Shown here piece after piece: positions 1 through 4,662 of a stretch of DNA of 5,017 nucleotides (the stretch's first letter is position 1; each line of letters opens with the position of its first letter). Source of the DNA: an uncultured Oscillospiraceae bacterium (lineage in GTDB: Bacteria; Bacillota; Clostridia; Oscillospirales; Acutalibacteraceae). The translations under genes and the position numbers were made by a program. The DNA lies in NCBI GenBank assembly GCA_900554535.1, contig USIA01000131.1:1-5017 (forward strand). The letters run 5' to 3'. The notes beneath the pieces were generated by a model that had not been told where the DNA came from, searched no databases, and worked only from the letters and a program-made list of their open reading frames with translations.

Positions 1-233
1 ACGTGCTGGTCCGTGCCCAGGACGTTCCCGCCGTGGCCCAGCGGCAGCAGCCGGATGCCCAGCGTGTTAGCCGTGCGGATGATGTCTTTGAGTGCAATGA
101 TGTCCTTGACCGCAATATAAAGATCGGCCGGTCCGCCGATCTGAAAGGTCGTGTGGCGGCTCATCGGCTCATCTTTGAGCACCAGGCAACCGGCAATTTC
201 CGCAACGCGTTTAAGCGTCTCGATTTTCTCCAT
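1..233 (-). CDS. murB: UDP-N-acetylmuramate dehydrogenase (MurB), N-terminal part, runs off the window
   Basis: MurB reduces UDP-N-acetylglucosamine enolpyruvate to UDP-N-acetylmuramate with NADPH and FAD in the cytoplasm, the second committed step of peptidoglycan synthesis. Only the first 77 codons are in the window. They show the typical N-terminus of the family: PMSRHTTFQIGGPADLYI at residues 23-40, the start of the FAD-binding domain, then the LPLGHGGNVLGTD segment at 63-75, which aligns with the usual G-x-GSN-x-L FAD motif. The Ser of GSN is Gly here (G69), which is unusual. The ATG at 231-233 is preceded by AAGGGGG (246-252), which touches the TGA stop of the PHP gene; the gap between the two genes is 18 bp, so they probably share a transcript. 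Family call is firm from the N-terminal signature; the C-terminal substrate domain is outside the window, so type I or II cannot be judged. Confidence 0.9.
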   Translation of the reverse strand, partial: MEKIETLKRVAEIAGCLVLKDEPMSRHTTFQIGGPADLYIAVKDIIALKDIIRTANTLGIRLLPLGHGGNVLGTDQH

Positions 234-251
234 TCGTTTCTTGTTCCCCCT

Positions 252-1004
252 TCAAGCGATCCCGGAAAAGCAAGGATCGGCAGCAACCCTTGAATGTTGT
301 TTCAGATATGCGAGCAAACGGTCCATGTTGGCGTTGACCACCAATTCCTCTGGAAAATCCAACTCCTCCAGCAAGCGGGCCGCATGTGGAAAATCACCCA
401 CCAGTGTAGAAAAGTGGGCGTCGCTGTCCACGACAACCGGAACGCGGTGCGCTTTGCACAAAGCGAGGATGCGCCGGCAATTCGGCGCATAAGAGGGCCT
501 GGTGCGGAAGGTACCCTCGTTGAGCTCCACCAGCTTGCCGGCCGCGCCGAACTGCGGGACCACCCGCTCATAATCAAACGCGTATTGTGGGGAGCCGCAA
601 TGACCAATCACATTGACCAAGGGGTTTTTGCAGATTTGTTCCCACAGATGCGTCACTTTTTCCGGCGACGGCGGGTCATCTGCCGGCATGCAGACAGAGT
701 GGATGGACGCCACCACCCAGTCAAGGTCTTCCAGGCAATCGTCCTCTACATCGATATGCCCGTCATAGTCGATGATATTCGTCTCCTGCCCCCGCAACAC
801 GAGCATGTTTTCAAAAATATGCGGCACCACACGCAGGTTGTGGAAATACCATTTGCCAGGCGCGCCCGGCATGCGCACGCCGTGGTCCGTGATGGCCACT
901 GCGCGCAGACCGCGCGCCTTGCCGGCCGCCACCATTTCCTGCAGCGTGCTGTAAGCGTGGGTGGAAGCAATCGTGTGCATATGCAGATCCGCTATGAATT
1001 CCAT
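252..1004 (-). CDS. PHP-domain metal-dependent phosphatase, YcdX family
   Basis: This 250-residue protein is a single polymerase-and-histidinol-phosphatase (PHP) barrel and closely resembles E. coli YcdX in length and layout. All nine metal ligands expected from the YcdX trinuclear zinc site are visible: H8 and H10 (DLHMHT), H16 (STHAYST), H41 (ITDHG), E74 (RGQE), H102 (SIH), H135 (GHC), D195 and H197 (DSDAH). It is therefore probably an active cytoplasmic phosphoesterase; the physiological substrate is not known and cannot be read from the sequence. There is no polymerase or other fused domain. The ATG at 1004 has GGGAGG at 1018-1023, 13 nt upstream, somewhat far but the purine run is clear, and the protein starts directly at the first barrel strand. 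It follows hprK after 101 bp and precedes murB by 18 bp, an order I recall as common in Clostridia. Its own promoter appears to lie at 1067-1095. Confidence 0.9.
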   Translation of the reverse strand: MEFIADLHMHTIASTHAYSTLQEMVAAGKARGLRAVAITDHGVRMPGAPGKWYFHNLRVVPHIFENMLVLRGQETNIIDYDGHIDVEDDCLEDLDWVVASIHSVCMPADDPPSPEKVTHLWEQICKNPLVNVIGHCGSPQYAFDYERVVPQFGAAGKLVELNEGTFRTRPSYAPNCRRILALCKAHRVPVVVDSDAHFSTLVGDFPHAARLLEELDFPEELVVNANMDRLLAYLKQHSRVAADPCFSGIA

Positions 1005-1037
1005 CGAGTCAAGTTTGCCTCCCGGATTGAATTTGAC

Positions 1038-1053
1038 GCCCGCCGCAGCGGGC
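1038..1053 (-). repeat. GC hairpin in the leader of the PHP phosphatase gene
   Basis: A perfect 6-bp inverted repeat, GCCCGC and GCGGGC with a 4-nt loop, lies between the predicted transcription start near 1060 and the ribosome binding site at 1018-1023. On the minus strand no T run follows it, so it is not a terminator for hprK. On the plus strand a run of six T at 1061-1066 follows, but only after 7 unpaired bases, and no plus-strand gene enters from the left. It could be a 5' stabilising stem-loop; no function is shown. Confidence 0.4.
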
Positions 1054-1066
1054 AGAATGCTTTTTT

Positions 1067-1095
1067 ATGATAGCACAGATAAGCGCCTGTGTCCA
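1067..1095 (-). promoter_or_regulatory. Predicted sigma-A promoter for the PHP phosphatase-murB unit
   Basis: Reading the minus strand, TGGACA (1095-1090, five of six matches to TTGACA) is followed by exactly 17 bp and then TATCAT (1072-1067, five of six matches to TATAAT), with TGC directly before the -10 giving an extended -10. Transcription would start near 1060, about 56 nt before the ATG at 1004. It sits in the 101-bp gap after the hprK stop, so the downstream pair can be made independently of hprK. No clear terminator separates hprK from it, so read-through is also likely. Confidence 0.6.
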
Positions 1096-1105
1096 TGCGT
1101 CCCGT

Positions 1106-2143
1106 TTAGAGATCGAGATCGAGCTTTGTTTCCTGCTCCTGGATGGTTGAAAGATCCATGCCGAGGCTTTGCAGCAGCTCCTGGGCCGCGTTGTAGCCCA
1201 TCTTTTTCTGCCGGTTATTCATAGCGGCAACCTCGATGATCACAGCCAGATTGCGCCCAGGCTTGACCGGGATGGTCAAAACCGGCACCTTGATGCCCAA
1301 AATTTCCGTATATTCGCTGTCAATCCCCATGCGGTCATAGACCTTGTGGCTGTCCCACTGCTCCAAGTTGATGACCAGATCGATCTTCTCGGAGATCTTG
1401 ACCGCGCCGATGCCGAAAATGCGGCGGGCATTGATGATGCCGATGCCGCGCAGCTCGATAAAGTGGCGGATATTCGACGGCGCCTGCCCGACCAGGCTTT
1501 TGGCGGAGACGCGGCGGATTTCCACAGCGTCGTCCGCGATCAAGCGGTGGCCACGCTTAATCAGCTCAATGGCGGTCTCGCTTTTGCCCACGCCGCTGTC
1601 GCCGACGATGAGCACGCCTTCGCCATAGACCTCCACCAGCACACCGTGCCGGGTGATCCGGGGAGCCAGCTCCACATTCATAAAGGCGACGAGCGCGCCG
1701 ACCAGACTGCTGGTCGGTTCCGGCGTCGTCAACATCGGCACATGATATTTGCGGGTCATTTGCAAAAGTTCCGGCGGCGGCTCAAGTTTGCGCGCAATGA
1801 TGACGGCCGGCGGCGTCTTGCTAAAAATTGCGTCCAGCACGCGCACCCGCTCTTCCACAGACTGGGTATGCAAATAGGCGGTCTCCGTATTTCCGAAAAT
1901 CATAATGCGCGTCGGGTCGTAATAATCGTAAAATCCGGTCAGCTCCAGGCCGGGGCGGTTCACGTCCTTGGAGGTGATGAAGATCTTTTCGGGCGAAGTG
2001 GGCATATAAACTGTCTCAAGAGACAGTTCCTTGATGACTTTATCAAGAGACACACTGTAAGAAGTTGGCAATTCAATACACCTGCTCTTTCTTGCGGCGA
2101 CCTGCGGGACATTTCGGGCGGCCAAGCCATTTTCCGCATTCAT
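1106..2143 (-). CDS. hprK: HPr kinase/phosphorylase
   Basis: HprK is the cytoplasmic bifunctional enzyme that uses ATP or pyrophosphate to phosphorylate Ser46 of HPr and also removes that phosphate, so it sets carbon catabolite control and PTS activity. Numbering from the ATG at 2143, the N-terminal domain covers about 29-150 (with DVNRPGLELTGFYDYYD at 60-76), the catalytic His is H166 (RHGVLVE), the Walker A loop GDSGVGKS is 181-188, the acidic pair D204-D205 follows, the family signature ELRGIGIINAR is 230-240, and the C-terminal PVKPGRNLA loop is 292-300. All expected catalytic parts are present. The start is uncertain. The ATG at 2143 gives 345 residues, about 25 more than usual, and its AGGGGAG abuts the codon. 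A TTG at 2071 (codon 25), with AGGTG at 2079-2083 and 7-nt spacing, gives 321 residues and begins just before the conserved YSVSLDKVI. I list the longer form, but I find the TTG start at least as likely. Confidence 0.96.
   Translation of the reverse strand: MNAENGLAARNVPQVAARKSRCIELPTSYSVSLDKVIKELSLETVYMPTSPEKIFITSKDVNRPGLELTGFYDYYDPTRIMIFGNTETAYLHTQSVEERVRVLDAIFSKTPPAVIIARKLEPPPELLQMTRKYHVPMLTTPEPTSSLVGALVAFMNVELAPRITRHGVLVEVYGEGVLIVGDSGVGKSETAIELIKRGHRLIADDAVEIRRVSAKSLVGQAPSNIRHFIELRGIGIINARRIFGIGAVKISEKIDLVINLEQWDSHKVYDRMGIDSEYTEILGIKVPVLTIPVKPGRNLAVIIEVAAMNNRQKKMGYNAAQELLQSLGMDLSTIQEQETKLDLDL
2009..2028 (-). repeat. Perfect inverted repeat in the 5' coding part of hprK
   Basis: AACTGTCTC and GAGACAGTT are perfect 9-base arms around a 2-base centre. 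In the hprK mRNA they would fold as an 8-bp stem closed by a CUUG tetraloop. A second perfect stem, CTTGAT and ATCAAG with a 6-base loop (2030-2047), lies next to it on the 5' side of the mRNA. A direct repeat of TCAAGAGACA (2016-2025 and 2043-2052) lets the arms swap partners. The region encodes SLDKVIKELSLETV, so part of the repetition reflects the twice-used Ser-Leu-acidic codons. Function unproven. Confidence 0.6.
2079..2083 (-). promoter_or_regulatory. Candidate ribosome binding site for an internal TTG start of hprK
   Basis: AGGTG on the minus strand stands 7 nt before the TTG at 2071-2069, which is in frame with hprK. This spacing is better than that of the AGGGGAG directly against the ATG at 2143. 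The resulting N-terminus, five residues before the conserved SVSLDKVI block, fits known HprK proteins, which run about 310-320 residues. Confidence 0.45.
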
Positions 2144-2181
2144 CTCCCCTGTGCGCCGGACATTTCAGCTCTTTTCCTTTT

Positions 2182-2210
2182 ATTATAGCCGATTGGTCTG
2201 GAAGATGAAA
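2182..2210 (-). promoter_or_regulatory. Predicted promoter of hprK
   Basis: The minus strand has a perfect TATAAT (2187-2182) followed by an A-rich stretch. The hexamer at 17-bp spacing, TTTCAT (2210-2205), is a poor -35 box, so the promoter may be weak or need an activator. Transcription would start near 2175, giving a leader of about 32 nt to the ATG at 2143 or about 104 nt to the TTG at 2071. It diverges from the glycosyltransferase promoter, with starts about 105 bp apart. Confidence 0.45.
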
Positions 2211-2236
2211 GTGGAAATGCAAAATTATTCTGTTCG

Positions 2237-2264
2237 CAATCTGTTTGAACGCGCGTGCAGATTG
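2237..2264. promoter_or_regulatory. Dyad framing the -35 box: candidate operator of the glycosyltransferase gene
   Basis: CAATCTG (2237-2243) and CAGATTG (2258-2264) form a perfect 7-bp inverted repeat with a 14-bp spacer. The half-site centres are 21 bp apart, two helical turns, so a dimer could contact both from one DNA face. The dyad encloses the -35 hexamer and ends just before the TG of the extended -10, a place where a bound protein would block polymerase. Within it, TGAACGCGCGTGCA (2246-2259) is itself a near-palindrome with one mismatched pair and a central CG, as in LacI/CcpA-type operators, but it differs from the cre consensus at three positions. The regulator is unknown. Confidence 0.4.
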
Positions 2265-2273
2265 TGGTATAAT
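2245..2273 (+). promoter_or_regulatory. Strong sigma-A promoter of the glycosyltransferase gene
   Basis: TTGAAC (2245-2250) and a perfect TATAAT (2268-2273) are separated by exactly 17 bp, and TGG directly before the -10 makes it an extended -10. Transcription should start near 2280, leaving a leader of about 100 nt before the ATG at 2379. It is the best promoter in the window. Confidence 0.8.
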
Positions 2274-2293
2274 GAGATGAATTATGCAGACTT

Positions 2294-2321
2294 CTGCCGC
2301 TTTTGTGTCTTCGAGCGGCAG
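2294..2321 (+). repeat. Hairpin in the glycosyltransferase leader with competing partners
   Basis: CTGCCGCT (2294-2301) pairs perfectly with AGCGGCAG (2314-2321) around a 12-nt loop. The arms also have rival partners: GCAGA with TCTGC (2286-2297), GCAG with CTGC (2318-2329), and CAGGG with CCCTG (2319-2337). No U run follows any of them before the ribosome binding site, so this is not a standard attenuator. It matches no riboswitch class that I recognise. Confidence 0.4.
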
Positions 2322-2363
2322 GGCTCTGCTTTCCCTGGTGGAAAGAATTTTGTGAATCCGCGC

Positions 2364-2368
2364 GGAGG
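2364..2368 (+). promoter_or_regulatory. Ribosome binding site of the glycosyltransferase gene
   Basis: GGAGG stands 10 nt before the ATG at 2379, a full Shine-Dalgarno core. It fixes the start of the gene and agrees with the N-terminal beta strand MKIALFS of GT-B proteins. Confidence 0.8.
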
Positions 2369-2378
2369 TCCCTGAATC

Positions 2379-3560
2379 ATGAAGATCGCTTTATTTTCCG
2401 GTGCTGGCACAGTGCCGTGCGCTGCCTCCACCTATGTTTCTGTTTTGAAAAGCGGACTTGAGAAGGCCGGCCACTCGGTTATGGTCGTCGCCGCCGATCC
2501 GGAGATCGAGGTCTGCTTTCCGCAGCGCGATGCCATTTATTGCCCGGCACGCCCCACGCCCAGTCTTTACGGCTGCTCGGTGCGCACCAGTCTGCTCGGG
2601 CCCATGGAGGAGGCGCTGGCTAACTTTCGCCCTGCCCTGATCCATGTGGTAACGCTCGACGAGATGGGATTGGCGGGTGTAAAATTTGCGCAAAGTCACC
2701 GCCTGCCGTTGGTGACGACTATCCACAACCTGCACGACGCGCTGGAGGGATATGGCCTGAACAAAGCCTATGACAGCTTGGCCAAAATGAAGGTGCGCAG
2801 CACCATCCGCAAAATTCTCTCGGAAAGCGACGTCATATGCGCGCCTTCCGGCAAAACCGCCGGCCTGCTGCGGGAGATCGACGTGCGCTGCAAACTGCGG
2901 CGCTCACCTTTCTGTGTGGATTTGGAGACATTTGTTCCGCAGGATGAGCCGCCCCTGCAGGTGCTCGACGAGTTGGAGGTTCCCGCGGGTGTAACGTCCT
3001 ATATCTTTGCCGGGCGGCTTCTGGACGACTGTGGCGTCGGCGACCTGCTGGATGCCTGGCATGCCGCCGTCGCCCGCACCGATAACCTGCACCTGATCAT
3101 CGCGGGCAGCGGGCCAAATGCCGCCATCTACGCGGAGCAGGCCAAGGCCCTGCACTTGACCGAGCAGATTACCTTTGCAGGCGAGGTTTCCAAACAGAAA
3201 CTCAATGATCTATTCGCCTGCTGCCGTGCGTTTGTCAGTGCGAGCCGTTCCGGCGCTATCAAAGCCGCGCCCCTGGAGGCGATGGCCGCCGGGCTGCCCG
3301 TGTTGCTGCATGCCGAGAGCGCCAACGCGGAGCTGGTGCGCGATGGAGTCAACGGCTTTGTATTCCAGGACGCCGCCAAATTCGGCGACACGCTGCGCAT
3401 GCTGGCAAAGCTGGATCCCGAAGGCGAGATCCTGCTGCACGAGCTGGTGCGCAAGAGTGCGGCCAATCTTTCGGATGTCAATCTGGCTGCTGTCATGCTG
3501 GACACTTATGAGCTGGCAAAGCAGCGGCAAAAGTCACGAATCTATGCGAACACAAAATAA
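2379..3560 (+). CDS. GT4-like (group 1) glycosyltransferase with altered donor-site motifs
   Basis: This 393-residue protein has the two Rossmann-like domains of GT-B fold, family 4 enzymes and no signal peptide or membrane span. The N-terminal acceptor domain is about 1-180 (MKIALFS strand, LKSGLEKAGHSV at 23-34, PLVTTIHNLHD at 110-120). The donor domain is about 205-385, with AGRL at 211-214, LHLIIAGSGPN at 237-247, ITFAGEVSKQKL at 264-275 and LEAMAAGLPVLL at 299-310. The general look resembles clostridial diacylglycerol or cell-surface glycosyltransferases, but I cannot assign a substrate. Three usual donor-contact points are changed: the Lys of GRL-x-x-E-K-G is C218, the first Glu of E-x7-E is G292 (second Glu E300 kept), and the usual N-G-V-D turn reads F-C-V-D (178-181). 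It may use another donor or be a weak or non-catalytic member. It is a single-gene unit with its own promoter and terminator, divergent from hprK. Confidence 0.88.
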   Translation: MKIALFSGAGTVPCAASTYVSVLKSGLEKAGHSVMVVAADPEIEVCFPQRDAIYCPARPTPSLYGCSVRTSLLGPMEEALANFRPALIHVVTLDEMGLAGVKFAQSHRLPLVTTIHNLHDALEGYGLNKAYDSLAKMKVRSTIRKILSESDVICAPSGKTAGLLREIDVRCKLRRSPFCVDLETFVPQDEPPLQVLDELEVPAGVTSYIFAGRLLDDCGVGDLLDAWHAAVARTDNLHLIIAGSGPNAAIYAEQAKALHLTEQITFAGEVSKQKLNDLFACCRAFVSASRSGAIKAAPLEAMAAGLPVLLHAESANAELVRDGVNGFVFQDAAKFGDTLRMLAKLDPEGEILLHELVRKSAANLSDVNLAAVMLDTYELAKQRQKSRIYANTK

Positions 3561-3578
3561 TGTTGGACCGTCTATAGC

Positions 3579-3621
3579 AAAGGCGTGGCGCAGAACGAAG
3601 AATTCTGCGCCACGCCTTTTT
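3579..3621 (+). terminator. Intrinsic terminator after the glycosyltransferase gene
   Basis: A perfect 17-bp stem (3579-3595 with 3603-3619), GC-rich in its core, closes a 7-nt loop and ends in TTTTT at 3617-3621. It begins 18 bp after the stop codon at 3558-3560. On the minus strand the same stem ends in TTT and then GCTATA, so it may also stop transcripts of the converging YitT-family gene, though less well. Confidence 0.92.
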
Positions 3622-3662
3622 GTGATGGATGTTGCGATTGCTTTTAGAATACCGCCCTGACT

Positions 3663-4547
3663 TCAGTCATTGGGGACCTCGTAAAATTTGCCGACAACGT
3701 GGTCCGTCTTCATAATGTTGAGAAACGCCTTGGGATCGATGGAGCGGACCAGGTGTGTAATTGCCTTGACCTGTGCCCCCTCGATCACCGAATAGATCAT
3801 ATCCTGCTCTTTGCCATTATAAAGCCCCTTGCCGTGAAACAGCGTGGCACTATGGTGCGTCCGCTGCTTAATCGCTTCATACACCTCATCCGCGTGTGCG
3901 GTGATAATCATCAGCGTGGCGCGTTTATACCGCGGATTGATTCGGTGGACGATCTGTGTAGAAGCAAACTGGAAAATGATTGAATACAGTGCCTTGTCCC
4001 AGCCAAAAAGCACGCCTGCCACGACCAGCATGACTGCGTTGCCCGCCAGGACGTAGTTCCAGGCATCCACATGCAGCCGCTCGGAAACTGCGACTGCGAT
4101 AAAATCTGTGCCACCGCTGGTCGCCCGTCCCAATAGGCACAGGCTGATTGCAAAGCCGTTGATGATGCCGCCAAAAATGCTGATCAACAACAAATCGTTC
4201 GTCACCGGGAAAGCTGGCAAAATGTCGGTAAGCACGCTGGTCACCACAATGCACAGGCATGAAAACAGCGTGAATCGCTTGCCGATAAACCGGAAACTGA
4301 TCACCGCAGGAATTGCGTTGAGGATAAAATTGACCAGTGTAAAGGGCAATGTGACGCCTGCAAATTGCTGCGCACTGCGCTGGATGAGCAGTGTTAACCC
4401 GTTAAAGCCGCCCGGAAACATGCCGCCTGCCTGCACAAAGCTTTTCAGGTTCATGGCCATCACTATAGAGGCACACAGAATCAGCACAATGCGCGTCAAG
4501 AAATCGCGTACAGTGATCGGCGGTTCCACATGTTTGGTGTTTGCCAT
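3663..4547 (-). CDS. YitT family membrane protein with C-terminal DUF2179 domain
   Basis: This 294-residue protein has the YitT layout: a short N-terminal tail, about five hydrophobic membrane segments (roughly 16-36, 65-85, 91-111, 118-140 and 164-182), and a soluble C-terminal DUF2179 domain from about 209 to 291. Family-like features are the Gly-rich GGMFPGGFNGLTLL at 41-54, the RATSGGTDFIA loop at 141-151, and in DUF2179 the GLYNGKEQ and SIDPKAFLNI segments at 241-248 and 269-278. YitT proteins are common in Firmicutes; their transport or signalling role is not established. I chose the ATG at 4547 because AGGTGG at 4553-4558 lies 5 nt upstream. A GTG at 4556 would add three residues but falls inside that ribosome binding site. 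It follows the YfhO-type gene by 115 bp on the same strand and converges on the glycosyltransferase gene. Confidence 0.92.
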   Translation of the reverse strand: MANTKHVEPPITVRDFLTRIVLILCASIVMAMNLKSFVQAGGMFPGGFNGLTLLIQRSAQQFAGVTLPFTLVNFILNAIPAVISFRFIGKRFTLFSCLCIVVTSVLTDILPAFPVTNDLLLISIFGGIINGFAISLCLLGRATSGGTDFIAVAVSERLHVDAWNYVLAGNAVMLVVAGVLFGWDKALYSIIFQFASTQIVHRINPRYKRATLMIITAHADEVYEAIKQRTHHSATLFHGKGLYNGKEQDMIYSVIEGAQVKAITHLVRSIDPKAFLNIMKTDHVVGKFYEVPND

Positions 4548-4552
4548 TGATT

Positions 4553-4558
4553 CCACCT
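4553..4558 (-). promoter_or_regulatory. Ribosome binding site that sets the YitT-family start
   Basis: AGGTGG on the minus strand stands 5 nt before the ATG at 4547. It overlaps the in-frame GTG at 4556, which makes that codon an unlikely start. Confidence 0.75.
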
Positions 4559-4662
4559 ACTTTATTCTTCTTAGGAGAATTTTCTGAAAAAACGCAAAAG
4601 GCCGCTTCTAAAAAGCACATCCCGGGACGCATTCGGGGCACCGGAGATTGTCGCCATCCAGA

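Noticed and set aside
294..1070. A 258-codon plus-strand open frame covering the PHP phosphatase gene.
   Set aside because: It is the antisense shadow of a protein with a full set of PHP metal ligands; the translation shows no recognisable domain.
2140..2163. A 7-codon mini frame (MSGAQGR) overlapping the hprK ATG, as a translationally coupled leader peptide.
   Set aside because: The purine run before it overlaps the predicted transcription start, leaving no proper ribosome binding site; frames this short are expected by chance.
1169..2188. A 339-codon plus-strand open frame covering hprK.
   Set aside because: It is antisense to a gene with clear HprK motifs, its translation looks low-complexity and His/Asp/Arg-rich, and no promoter or ribosome binding site supports it.
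2246..2259. TGAACGCGCGTGCA as a true CcpA cre site, attractive beside hprK.
   Set aside because: It misses the cre consensus at three positions, including the A before and the T after the central CG region, so I only list it as part of a possible operator.
2277..2375. A 32-codon open frame with a Cys-containing stretch (DFCRFCVF) in the glycosyltransferase leader, ending just before its start, as a leader peptide.
   Set aside because: Its ATG at 2277 falls at or before the predicted transcription start near 2280, has no ribosome binding site, and the frame extends upstream through the promoter, so it is probably chance.
4609..4640. A terminator after the YfhO-type gene: CGTC-CCGG-GATG stem then TGCTTTTT on the minus strand.
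   Set aside because: The stem is only 4 bp with one wobble pair and the T run starts three bases later; too weak to call, so read-through into the YitT-family gene is possible.
4557..4662. A promoter for the YitT-family gene in this gap.
   Set aside because: The best pair found, TTGCGT and TAAGAA with 18-bp spacing, matches poorly at both boxes.
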